Origin: JAIVJG01 sp964236735
Lineage (GTDB): Bacteria > Acidobacteriota > Blastocatellia > Pyrinomonadales > Pyrinomonadaceae
Direction: 5' to 3'
DNA length: 64,000 bases
Assembly (NCBI GenBank): GCA_964236735.1
Contig: CAXSFM010000003.1
Location: 62,001 to 126,000 of the forward strand
In this document: piece after piece, positions 38,231-46,264 of the stretch
Numbering within the stretch: position 1 is the stretch's first letter
How the letters are laid out: every line of letters begins with the position of its first letter
Notes under the pieces: generated by a model
Database searches by the model: none
Told to the model about the DNA's origin: nothing
What the model saw: only the letters and a program-made list of their open reading frames with translations
Program-made: the position numbers and the translations under genes

Positions 38231-38743
38231 TCATCGTTCGGCGAGACTGTTCCTGCCGCACGGCAACACGTCGAAACGCTCTTTGAGACGCAGGTAGAGA
38301 GCGTCGCACGCTTCAGGCATGAGCGGCCCCACCCACGCGGGAACGCCCGCGCCGCCCGCGTAATAAGCGGGCAGGTGCGGCAGAACGACGCCCGCCCCGC
38401 CCTCCGCGTCGCGTGCGCCGAAGACGACCCGCCCGATGCCGTGAAGCAACAACGCTCCCATGCACATCACGCACGGCTCCAGCGTCGTGTAGCAAGTCAT
38501 CTCGCGGCTGCGCGCCCACAGTTGCGCGGGCACGCGCCGCAGCGCCAGCGCTTCGGCGTGGCCGCCGGGATTGTAATGCGGCTTGAGCACGGAGTTACAC
38601 GCTTCGGCGACGACTTCGTCGTCCAGCGTGATGACGGCTCCGACCGGAAGATTGCCGTTCTCCTCGGCCTCGAGCGCGAGATGCAAGGCGCGGCGCAGGT
38701 GTTTGAGGTGAACTGTGGTGGAGTTGACGGAAGAATTTTCCAT
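38231..38743 (-). CDS. Nucleoside/tRNA-adenosine deaminase-family zinc enzyme
   Basis: The 170-residue protein has the cytidine/deoxycytidylate deaminase zinc signature. GGHAEALAL supplies the His ligand and catalytic Glu; PCVMCMGAL supplies the two Cys ligands. This spacing fits guanine deaminase and TadA-like members. The C-terminal half is longer than in TadA (extra VLPHLPAYYAGGAGVPAWVGPL), so a free-nucleobase or nucleoside substrate is as likely as tRNA. It is followed on the same strand by no close gene. The HIT-family gene lies 42 bases upstream, so the two may form a small unit. Confidence 0.88.
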   Translation of the reverse strand: MENSSVNSTTVHLKHLRRALHLALEAEENGNLPVGAVITLDDEVVAEACNSVLKPHYNPGGHAEALALRRVPAQLWARSREMTCYTTLEPCVMCMGALLLHGIGRVVFGARDAEGGAGVVLPHLPAYYAGGAGVPAWVGPLMPEACDALYLRLKERFDVLPCGRNSLAER

Positions 38744-38785
38744 AACGCAGGCGTGTTGAAAGTTGGAGCAAGCGCACTGACGCTC

Positions 38786-39115
38786 TCACCGGAGCGGCGC
38801 GCCCGTGCTGACGTGCCAGTGCAGGTGCTTTGAATCCTGATAACGTCCGAGGTTCGTCAACACGCGGCACGCGCCGTGTTCCGCCACCATGCGCGCGGCA
38901 ACTTGTCGCACGACGCCGATAAGTTCAACTAACAATTCATCGTCTGACGCTTCGAGCGTGAGCAGCGACGCGACGTGCAGCTTCGGGATGACGACGATAT
39001 GCACCGGCCAGTATGGGCGCGTGTGATGATAGGCCAGCACGCGCTCCGTCTCCAGCACACGGTTGACGTGTGTGCGATTGCTCAATACTTCATCGCAGTA
39101 AAAGTCTTCGCTCAT
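38786..39115 (-). CDS. HIT-family nucleotide hydrolase/transferase
   Basis: The 109-residue protein shows the histidine-triad motif HLHWHV near the C-terminus. Before it come RVLAYHHTRPYWPVHIVVIPKLHVASL and a helical middle, as in HINT-type proteins, which cleave adenosine phosphoramidates and related nucleotides. Cys7 replaces the usual start FCKI with FYCDEV. It sits just upstream of the deaminase gene on the minus strand. Confidence 0.92.
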   Translation of the reverse strand: MSEDFYCDEVLSNRTHVNRVLETERVLAYHHTRPYWPVHIVVIPKLHVASLLTLEASDDELLVELIGVVRQVAARMVAEHGACRVLTNLGRYQDSKHLHWHVSTGAPLR

Positions 39116-39199
39116 GCCGTTCGCTCACGCTTCGACTAGAATGATAGATACCACATCAACTGTCCGACAACTTCAAGACATATTCGGAAACGCGACTCG

Positions 39200-39244
39200 T
39201 TAAAAAGAGTCGGGCGGCAGCGTTTCAGTTCGACGCTACCGCCC
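39200..39244 (-). terminator. Intrinsic terminator after zapA
   Basis: Minus strand: an 11-bp stem (gggcggtagcg / cgctgccgccc, one mismatch) at 39212-39244 is followed by GACTCTTTTTA. It lies 40 bases after the zapA stop. Confidence 0.8.
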
Positions 39245-39283
39245 CCTTAGAGTCCCTGACGTAGATTTAGACTCTTACCCGAT

Positions 39284-39757
39284 TCAGTCTTCTCCATCTG
39301 GGCGGCGTCTGAGATTATCGTCGCCTCTGGGATGCCGGATTTTGGAAATCACTTGCTGGCTCATGCGCTCGCCGGAGTCTTTGCGTTCGGGCAGTTCCTC
39401 GAAGATGTCCGCATAATTCCAACTCATGCGATTGCCCGGCGGCGGCGCGTCGCCCGTTGATGCGTCAGCCACTCTCTCTTCAGGCGCGCGCGCGTCTCCG
39501 GCATCTTCTGTGGCGGCGTCGGCGTTCGCGTTCTCGCGCGGCTCTTGAAACTGTCGCGCGCGATGGAGTTCATCGGCGATGTTGAGAGCAGCGAGGACGG
39601 CGATCTTGCCGTAGTCGAGGACGTTCGTCTGCGCGGAAATTTCCTGCATCCGCGCGTCAACGTACTCGGCGATGTGCCTCACGTATTGATCGTCGTCGCC
39701 GTTCGCACGCAGGTTGTACGCTTGATTGTAGATGTTTACTTTGACAGCCGTCGCCAA
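39284..39757 (-). CDS. zapA: Cell division protein ZapA
   Basis: ZapA binds FtsZ and bundles protofilaments at the division ring. The 157-residue protein has the family head domain (VKVNIYNQAYNLRANGDDDQYVRHIAEYVDARMQEI). A helical stalk follows (KIAVLAALNIADELHRAR). The C-terminal half (about residues 75-157) is polar, Ala/Glu/Asp-rich and not conserved, making it longer than the usual 100 residues. The start codon is TTG at 39757, with GGGGGAAC nine bases upstream. It is followed by a clear intrinsic terminator. Confidence 0.9.
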   Translation of the reverse strand: MATAVKVNIYNQAYNLRANGDDDQYVRHIAEYVDARMQEISAQTNVLDYGKIAVLAALNIADELHRARQFQEPRENANADAATEDAGDARAPEERVADASTGDAPPPGNRMSWNYADIFEELPERKDSGERMSQQVISKIRHPRGDDNLRRRPDGED

Positions 39758-40065
39758 CTTGTTGTTCCCCCTTCGCCGAAGTTCACGCGCCTGACCCGAC
39801 GGATTTTACACTGTTCGCCGCAATTCACTATGCGGAACACGTCGTCCATCGCACGCGCCGTCAAGAATAATTCACGTCACGCACATCTCGCCCGGCGGCG
39901 CGAAGCATCCATGCACGATACGGAATAAGCATACCCGATACACGGCGGCGTGTGTGCGCGTCGAACGTTCCGCGCGAAATTTTCATTGGATAATCAACCG
40001 CTCAACGTCTGGCACACTGCTTGTAACAGGAGTCCGCGTCGCACTGATGAAAGTCGGCGCGACGA
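39758..40065. other. Divergent intergenic region between zapA and the esterase gene
   Basis: I see no gene. The region must contain the zapA promoter (leftward) and probably the esterase promoter (rightward). A TTGACG on the minus strand near 39862-39867 is a weak -35 candidate. The remaining short palindromes are too imperfect to call. Confidence 0.5.
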
Positions 40066-40119
40066 CACAAAGAGAGTTCCGTTAGCGAAGGGGAGAGCGC
40101 CAACGGAACTCTCTTTGTG
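40066..40119. repeat. Strong 22-bp inverted repeat upstream of the esterase gene
   Basis: cacaaagagagttccgttagcg (40066-40087) pairs with 40098-40119 with one mismatch, around a 10-base A/G-rich loop. It ends 31 bases before the esterase ATG. There is no T run. It may be a leader hairpin or a small palindromic repeat element. Confidence 0.75.
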
Positions 40120-40150
40120 CGTCCACATTCAATAGTGTTAACTTGTCGAA

Positions 40151-41050
40151 ATGAACCGGAAATTTGACGACAAAGGCGCACGGCGTATCTCGCGCCGGCA
40201 GATGTTTGTGCACGGACTCGCGTGGGCGGGAGTCTCCGTCGAGATGTTCGGGAGCAGCAGTCGCGCGGCGCGACGGGCGCAGCATGAATCGTCAACGGAG
40301 AAGGACAAGGAAGGTGCGAAGAGAGATAAGGCCGCGCGCGAGGGGCGTCTGCTGGCGCGTCCGAAGAAATTAGTTGAGGGGGCGGCGGCAGCCGCGACGA
40401 CGGGTCTGCAACACCTCGGTCTTGAAGGTGCGAGCCGCGACATTCTGGTCTACGTGCCCGCGCAATATCGCGCGGAACATCCCGCGCCGCTCGCCGTCAT
40501 GCTGCACGGCGCGGGCGGCAGCGACGCGCGGCAGGGTTTGTCTCTGCTGCAAAGTTTCGCCGACGAGGCAGGCATCATTCTGCTCGCGCCGTCTTCGCAG
40601 GAGCGTACATGGGATGTCATTCTTCACGACGCTTACGGCGCGGACGTGTCCGTCATAGACCGCGCGCTCGAACAGACGTTCGCGCGCTACAGCATTGATC
40701 GCAAGCACATCGCCATCGGCGGATTCTCAGACGGCGCATCTTATGCGCTCTCGCTCGGCCTCATCAACGCAGACCTGTTTACGCATGTAATGGCGTTCTC
40801 GCCCGGCCTCGTCGCCGCCTCGCAACGCGCCTATGCGCCGCGCTTCTTCATCTCTCACGGCAAACAAGACCGCATCATTCCGATTGAGACGGGCGGGCGC
40901 AAGATCGCCGCCGACTTTACGGGGACTGGCTATGACGTGCGCCTGCGCGAGTTCGACGGGCCGCACGCGCTCCCGCCGGAAGTCGCGCGCGAGGCCGTTG
41001 AATGGTTCACGGGAAAGCGTCTCAAGCAGCATCAGAGCGATGCTAAATAA
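40151..41050 (+). CDS. Exported alpha/beta-hydrolase esterase (PHB depolymerase/phospholipase-like)
   Basis: The 299-residue protein has an Arg-rich N-terminus RRISRRQMFVHGLAWAGVSVEM, reminiscent of a twin-arginine signal. A Lys/Glu-rich linker follows (about 45-75). The esterase domain has LAVMLHGAGGSD (oxyanion loop), the nucleophile Ser in IGGFSDGASYALSLG, Asp in SHGKQDRIIP and His in FDGPHALP. This matches the esterase/PHB depolymerase-phospholipase group. There is a strong hairpin in its leader. It is convergent with the following signalling gene. Substrate unknown. Confidence 0.9.
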   Translation: MNRKFDDKGARRISRRQMFVHGLAWAGVSVEMFGSSSRAARRAQHESSTEKDKEGAKRDKAAREGRLLARPKKLVEGAAAAATTGLQHLGLEGASRDILVYVPAQYRAEHPAPLAVMLHGAGGSDARQGLSLLQSFADEAGIILLAPSSQERTWDVILHDAYGADVSVIDRALEQTFARYSIDRKHIAIGGFSDGASYALSLGLINADLFTHVMAFSPGLVAASQRAYAPRFFISHGKQDRIIPIETGGRKIAADFTGTGYDVRLREFDGPHALPPEVAREAVEWFTGKRLKQHQSDAK

Positions 41051-41066
41051 TCAGACTGAGAAATCG

Positions 41067-44000
41067 TCAGCGACTCGCCAACTCAGCCTCGTCTTCCGTC
41101 AGCGCACCGCCGCCTTCAAGCTTTGCGGCGAGCCATCTTTCGGCGCGGCGCGCGTCAACGGGGGCGTTGAAGATGTAGCCCTGCCCGTACTCGCACGTCA
41201 GCTTGCGGAGTTGTGCGAGTTGATGCGTCGTCTCCAACCCTTCGGCGATGACGTAGAGGCCGAGACTGTGCGCGAGCGTAACGATGGCCTGCGCGATGGC
41301 CTGATTCTTTTCGTCCTCGCTGATGCGGTTGACGAACGAGCGGTCAATCTTGAGCGCGTCGAAGGGAAAGCGGTGGAGATAGTTGAGAGACGAATAGCCC
41401 GTGCCGAAGTCGTCGAGATAGATGCCGACCTGTAGCTCCTTGAGACGCGCGAGCACGGTGGCGACCGATTCGACGTTGCTGATAAGCAGGCTCTCGGTAA
41501 TCTCGATGATGAGGCATTGCGGATCGAGGCCGGAGTCTTCGAGAATTTCCGTGACGCTTTCGATTAAACCCGGATTGGCGAACTGCTTGGCAGAGACGTT
41601 GACGCTGACGCGCAAGGGCGTCGCGGTGTAAAACTTTTGTTGCCACGCGCGCATCTGCCGGCAGGCTATCGCCATCACCATCCGGTCAATCTCTTCGATC
41701 ATCCCCGTCTCTTCGGCGAGCGGGATAAACGTGTCCGGTTGCACGAGTCCATGCACGGGGTGCTGCCAGCGCACGAGCGCCTCGAAGGCCATCACTCTGC
41801 CGCTGCGGAGCGAGACAACCGGCTGGTAATGGACGACAAACTCGTGGCGTTCGATGGCGCGGCGCAGGTCAATCTCCAACTGCATCAATTCCAGCGCGCG
41901 CAGGTGCATCTCGCGGTCGAAGACTTGATAGCGTGCCTTGCCGAGCGACTTGGCGCGGTGCATCGCGATGTCGGCGTTGCGTAGATAATCTTCCGCGCTG
42001 GCGTGCCCCGTTTCGCTCAACACGACGCCGATGCTCGTAGTGGCGAACAATTCATGCGCGCCGAGCTTGAAGGCGCGTCCGATTTGTTTCTGCATCCGCT
42101 CGACCACGCGGAGCACGTCGCGCTCGTCGTCGAAGCCTTCGAGCAGCACGATGTACTCGTCGCCGCCGAGACGCGCGACGGTGTCGCCGGGACGCAAGGC
42201 GGACTGCAAGCGGCGTCCGACGTTGACGAGCAGATGGTCGCCGATGGTGTGCCCCAGAGAATCGTTGACGACTTTGAAGCGGTCGAGGTCGAAGAAAAGG
42301 ATGGCGAACTTGAAACGCACATCCGTCTGCGCGCGCGCGACGGCCAACTCCAACCGATCCATGAAAAAAGCGCGATTCGGAAGTCCCGTCAGAGCATCGT
42401 GGAAGGCGTCGTGCAGCAGTTGCGCCTCGACCTTCTTGCGCTCGGTGATGTCGCGCGCGATGCCCTGCACGCCGGCTGGCCGCCCGTGCTCGTAGATGAG
42501 CCGCGTGCTGACTTCTAATTGCACGCGCCGCCCTTCTTTCGAGATGATGTCCACCTCATAGACGGTCTTTTCAGACCCGGATATTTTGTCTGAAAGCATC
42601 TGCTGCGAACGCTCGACGTGATCGGGCGCGACGATGTCGGCGAGGCTCATCTCCATGATTTCCGCGAGCGTATAGCCGCTGACGATCTCGCCCGTCTTGT
42701 TGAGCGAGGTGTAGCGTCCTGCGAGGTCTGTCGTGTAGATGATGTCTTTGGCGTTCTCGACGAGATTGCGGTAACGCTCCTGGCTGTCGCGCAGTTCGCT
42801 GTCGGCGTGTTGCCGCTCGCGCTCGGCGCGTTTGCGCTCTGAGATGTCGCGCGCGATGCCCTGCACGCCGGAGGGCTGACCGTCCTTGTAGAGCAGGCGC
42901 GTGCTGACCTCCAGCGAAACGCGCCGCCCGTCTTTCGCAATCAGCGTTAGCTCATAGACGGTCGAAGTTTCCTCCGCCTCTTTGCGCGCGATCATGCGGC
43001 GCGCGCGCTCCAAATCTTCCGGCGCGATGACGTGCGCGATGTTCAGCGTCATCGCTTCCTCGCGCGTGTAGCCGGTAATGCGCTCGCCCGTCTTGTTGAG
43101 CGAAGTGAAGCGCCCTGCGAGGTCGTGCGTATAGACAATGTCGTTGGCGTTCTCGAACAACTCTCGATAACGCTCTTCGCTTTGCAGCAGGTAATGCTCG
43201 AACTGCCTGTGCTCGGTCACGTCGCGCACCACCCAGATGACGGTCTCGTCCGACACCGGCGAGACCGCGCCGGCGAACCAGCGCGTGCGTCCCTCAACTT
43301 CGGAATTGTATTCGATCTCAACCGTGCATTTCAGACGCAGCGCGTCGCGCACGTAGCCGAGAAACTCATCAGCCTTAGTCTGCGGGAAGACATCATGCAA
43401 TCGCTTGCCGATGACCTTCGCGGCTGACTTGAACTGAAGCGAAGGATTCGTGGGAGCGACTTTCAGGTAGCGGCCTTCCGCGTCGAAGACGAGGATGATG
43501 TCTGGAATCACGGCGAACAGTGCGCGCAACTCCGTCGCCGCCGCTTCTAGTTCGGCCTTGACGCGCTTGTGCTCGGAGATGTCGCGCAGGGTAGATTGCA
43601 CGCGCCCGTCATCGAGGCGGCTGGCGCTGATTTCGCCGTCGAGCAGCGTTCCGTCTTTGCGCCGGAAGGTGCGCTCGATCTTGACGGTCGCGCCCGCCAC
43701 GACGTCGCTCAGGCGGAGCGGACGCAGCGCGAGGTCTGCGTCGTCAATCACGTCTCTCAGGTTGAGGCGCAAAAGTTCCGCCTCCGTGTAGCCGAGCATC
43801 TGACAGCCCGTCGCGTTCACCTGTATGTACTGCCCGCGCTCGTCGCAAATGAAAATTCCGTCGGAAGCCTGTTCGACGAGGGCGCGGTAACGACGCTCGC
43901 TTTCGCGCAGAGATTCTTCGGCGCGGCGTCGCTTTGTCACGTCGTCGGCGACTGTCAGCAAAGCGCGCTTGCCTCCGAACAAGAGCGCGCGCAACGTCAC

Positions 44001-44372
44001 TTCCACGTCAACGATGCTGCCATCTTTTTTGTTGAACCGTGCGGCGACAACAACTGACGGGCGCGCGGCGGCAGCGTCAACGCCGCATTCGCCTGTGCTG
44101 TTGCGCTCATCTTCGCCGGCGCGTGCGATGAGCGCGGGAAAATCCTCCGGCGCGCAGAGGTCGCGGAGAGACATCGAGAGAAATTCGTCGCGCGTGTAAC
44201 CGAAGTGGCAGACAGCCGCGTCGTTCACGTCGAGGAAGACGAAGCTTCGCGCGTCGCAGAGCCACATGGCGCGCGGGTGCTCGTCGAAGAGGCGGCGATA
44301 TTGACTATCATAGAGAGTCTCGGTCGGAGACTCTGCGGTCGTCGGATGAAGATGGCGAGGCACAAGACTCAT
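41067..44372 (-). CDS. Multi-PAS cyclic-di-GMP signalling protein (PAS x5, GGDEF, EAL)
   Basis: The 1101-residue cytoplasmic sensor has at least five PAS domains (roughly residues 25-150, 160-275, 285-395, 400-525 and 530-650). GGDEF (about 655-820) and EAL (about 830-1085) domains follow. The active-site loop is GGDEY with an upstream RPGD inhibitory site at the canonical five-residue spacing. The EAL motif EALVRWQHP and DDFGTGYSSLNYLHRFP are intact, so both synthase and phosphodiesterase activity are possible. PAS4 and PAS5 are near-duplicates (both carry DLAGR(F/Y)TSLNKTGE and GVQGIARDI), implying recent internal duplication. No membrane segment is visible, so the signal is probably cytoplasmic (redox, oxygen or small ligand). 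Confidence 0.93.
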   Translation of the reverse strand: MSLVPRHLHPTTAESPTETLYDSQYRRLFDEHPRAMWLCDARSFVFLDVNDAAVCHFGYTRDEFLSMSLRDLCAPEDFPALIARAGEDERNSTGECGVDAAAARPSVVVAARFNKKDGSIVDVEVTLRALLFGGKRALLTVADDVTKRRRAEESLRESERRYRALVEQASDGIFICDERGQYIQVNATGCQMLGYTEAELLRLNLRDVIDDADLALRPLRLSDVVAGATVKIERTFRRKDGTLLDGEISASRLDDGRVQSTLRDISEHKRVKAELEAAATELRALFAVIPDIILVFDAEGRYLKVAPTNPSLQFKSAAKVIGKRLHDVFPQTKADEFLGYVRDALRLKCTVEIEYNSEVEGRTRWFAGAVSPVSDETVIWVVRDVTEHRQFEHYLLQSEERYRELFENANDIVYTHDLAGRFTSLNKTGERITGYTREEAMTLNIAHVIAPEDLERARRMIARKEAEETSTVYELTLIAKDGRRVSLEVSTRLLYKDGQPSGVQGIARDISERKRAERERQHADSELRDSQERYRNLVENAKDIIYTTDLAGRYTSLNKTGEIVSGYTLAEIMEMSLADIVAPDHVERSQQMLSDKISGSEKTVYEVDIISKEGRRVQLEVSTRLIYEHGRPAGVQGIARDITERKKVEAQLLHDAFHDALTGLPNRAFFMDRLELAVARAQTDVRFKFAILFFDLDRFKVVNDSLGHTIGDHLLVNVGRRLQSALRPGDTVARLGGDEYIVLLEGFDDERDVLRVVERMQKQIGRAFKLGAHELFATTSIGVVLSETGHASAEDYLRNADIAMHRAKSLGKARYQVFDREMHLRALELMQLEIDLRRAIERHEFVVHYQPVVSLRSGRVMAFEALVRWQHPVHGLVQPDTFIPLAEETGMIEEIDRMVMAIACRQMRAWQQKFYTATPLRVSVNVSAKQFANPGLIESVTEILEDSGLDPQCLIIEITESLLISNVESVATVLARLKELQVGIYLDDFGTGYSSLNYLHRFPFDALKIDRSFVNRISEDEKNQAIAQAIVTLAHSLGLYVIAEGLETTHQLAQLRKLTCEYGQGYIFNAPVDARRAERWLAAKLEGGGALTEDEAELASR

Positions 44373-44600
44373 CTGTGGCAGACTCCTGACGGTCTATCTG
44401 ATATGGGCGCAAGATAATTTACGAGGGGGAAAGGCCGCTTCAGTGAGCGTCCGCGGCTGACAACACGAGCCGGCGCAAGATACGGGGCGCGCCAGCTCGT
44501 AAACAATATAACAATGAATCGAGGTGTTTAGGAAGCGTTAAATTGCGCTCGACTCGTGCGATGCGTTTAACGCTTCGGGGCTGCGCTCAGTCGTTTTCAG
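44373..44600. other. Intergenic stretch upstream of the PAS-GGDEF-EAL gene
   Basis: I see no gene. It must hold the promoter of the signalling gene (leftward). The only clear structure is the terminator that follows at 44601-44641, which belongs to the membrane-protein gene on its right. Confidence 0.45.
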
Positions 44601-44641
44601 AAAAAGCGAGCGAGGCGGTTTTGTTCAAGCCGCCTCGCTCG
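44601..44641 (-). terminator. Intrinsic terminator of the Asn/Thr-rich membrane protein gene
   Basis: Minus strand: a 12-bp perfect stem (cgagcgaggcgg / ccgcctcgctcg) with an 11-base loop, followed by CTTTTTC. It lies 26 bases after the stop at 44668. Confidence 0.9.
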
Positions 44642-44667
44642 TCTGAACGCGCTTTGCCAACAGCGTG

Positions 44668-46041
44668 TCAACTCTTAATTGAGCGCGTGTTCGGCGTCGT
44701 CGGCTCAGGAATCTTGAGGCCGATGTAAGTGCCTGCGCTGATGCCTAAGAGCGCGAGCAGCGAGCCGTTAAATTCTGGCATCGCCAGCGCCTTGAACACC
44801 TGCGAGATGAAAATAATGCCCAGCACGAGCGTCCACGCCGCCATCTGGAAACGATGGAAACTGACGCCGTCCGGATCGCTGATGATGTCCTTCCACCAGT
44901 ATTCATTCTTCGGCACGTAAGCCGTTGTCGCTGCCGTATTCGTCGTATTCGCTGCGCCTGTTGCGCCCGTCGTGCCGGTTGCGTTCGCTGTCCCTGTCAC
45001 GCCCGTTGCTCCGGTCGCGTTTGCAGCGCCCGCCGCATTCGTCGCGCCGCCTGCTGCTGCCGTCGTCCCGTCTGCGGGCGCAACTTTCCCCGCGTCAACG
45101 AAGGCGGAGCCGACGACCGTGCCCGCGCTGATGCCGATCAGTCCGAGCACAGTGCTCGTGATCGTCGTGTTGAAGTCGCCGGTCACGATGCCGATGAGCA
45201 GGTACGAGGCGAGGACGATGAAGAACCAGAAAGCGGCCTGCGTGCGCGCGAGGCTGTAAGGCTTTCTGTCGCCGCCGCCCGGCTGCCCGCCCGAATCTCG
45301 GAGCAGATCGCTCTTCGTCGCCAACTGCCAGAAGATAAAGACGAGCGCGGCGAAGATTAATAGCCAGAAGAGAAACCACTTGTGCGGGACGACTTCAAGA
45401 TTGATTTTGCTGGCGGATGGAATCGGCCACCTGTCGTCGAGTCCGACGCTGACGCCCACTTCGCGCGCGTCCCAGCCCGGCTTGCCGAGCAGATACGTCC
45501 ACGTCTCTCTGGACTTTTCGGTGCGCTTGAGCGGGAAGGCGAGCGTGCCCGCCGCAGGGTCTGTCGGCGGATAGGGAGACACCTCTGACACCGGCCTGCC
45601 GTCGAGATAAAGCAGCAACGTTTTCTCCGGCGTCGCGCATCTCGCCTCGTCGAGCAGCGTCTGGAGGTTTGCAACTTCGAGCGTCAGCGTGTCGCCGAGT
45701 TGCACGTCCGTCACGCCGGTCTGTCCGGCCTTGTAAACTTTCGTCACCGATGCCGGCGGCGCGGCTCCCGGCGTGGGGCACGGAATTGGCGCTCGCGCCG
45801 GAGCATTAACTTTGCCGCCGCCGGTCGCGTTGACGTTGGCGGTCGTGTTCGTGCTGACGTTGGTGTTCGTGTTGAGATTAGTGTTCGTGCCGGACGTGTT
45901 CGCGTTGGCCTCTGTGTTCGTGTTCGCGCCGGCAACTCTCACGGTCGAGAGTTGCGCGCAGGTTAAAAACAGCAGCGAGAAGAAAAGAAGTAGATTGATC
46001 TTCCCGCGATTTTTTTTCAGCGTGGCAAGAGGGATGTTCAT
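44668..46041 (-). CDS. Exported multi-pass membrane protein with Asn/Thr-rich and Gly-Ala-Thr-rich low-complexity regions
   Basis: The function is unknown. The start is the ATG at 46041 with AGGAG eight bases upstream, giving 457 residues. The order is a signal peptide (INLLLFFSLLFLTCAQ), an Asn/Thr linker (NTNLNTNTNVSTNTTANVN) and a soluble region with strand pattern (TDVQLGDTLTLEVANLQTLLDE). A membrane segment (WFLFWLLIFAALVFIFW) and a second hydrophobic pair lead to VLGLIGISAGTVVGSAF. A linker of GATG/TGA-type repeats comes next, then a last hydrophobic pair ending LALLGISAGTYIGLKIPEP. The GISAGT motif therefore occurs twice, at equivalent ends of two membrane pairs, suggesting an internal duplication. 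It has its own promoter and terminator. Confidence 0.85.
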   Translation of the reverse strand: MNIPLATLKKNRGKINLLLFFSLLFLTCAQLSTVRVAGANTNTEANANTSGTNTNLNTNTNVSTNTTANVNATGGGKVNAPARAPIPCPTPGAAPPASVTKVYKAGQTGVTDVQLGDTLTLEVANLQTLLDEARCATPEKTLLLYLDGRPVSEVSPYPPTDPAAGTLAFPLKRTEKSRETWTYLLGKPGWDAREVGVSVGLDDRWPIPSASKINLEVVPHKWFLFWLLIFAALVFIFWQLATKSDLLRDSGGQPGGGDRKPYSLARTQAAFWFFIVLASYLLIGIVTGDFNTTITSTVLGLIGISAGTVVGSAFVDAGKVAPADGTTAAAGGATNAAGAANATGATGVTGTANATGTTGATGAANTTNTAATTAYVPKNEYWWKDIISDPDGVSFHRFQMAAWTLVLGIIFISQVFKALAMPEFNGSLLALLGISAGTYIGLKIPEPTTPNTRSIKS

Positions 46042-46107
46042 GTGGATTCTCCTTTGGCAATGAGGTGTAGGAAACGAGACGTGAAACAGAGGAGCGAGGT
46101 GTTGGGA

Positions 46108-46136
46108 TTTTCCCGCGACGCGGAGAGGCGGGAAAA
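46108..46136 (-). promoter_or_regulatory. 5'-leader hairpin of the Asn/Thr-rich membrane protein gene
   Basis: ttttcccgc / gcgggaaaa arms (46108-46116 and 46128-46136) flank an 11-base loop within the leader, between the promoter candidate and the Shine-Dalgarno. Confidence 0.4.
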
Positions 46137-46160
46137 GTTCGACATGTGAAAAACGTGCAG

Positions 46161-46189
46161 AGCGTAAACACACTCCGCGCGTCTGTCAA
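46161..46189 (-). promoter_or_regulatory. Candidate sigma-70 promoter of the Asn/Thr-rich membrane protein gene
   Basis: On the minus strand TTGACA and TACGCT are separated by 17 bases, about 120 bases before the ATG at 46041. It separates this gene from the Hsp70 operon upstream. Confidence 0.55.
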
Positions 46190-46264
46190 TCATTTTTTTC
46201 ATGCGAGGTCTGTCCGGCGCGGCAGGTGCGGCGTGCTGTTGAAATCAACTGCCTCTCGCGCGAA

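Noticed and set aside
39200..39283. 6S RNA next to zapA
   Set aside because: 6S RNA often follows zapA, but only about 40 bases separate the stop from an intrinsic terminator, too short for it.
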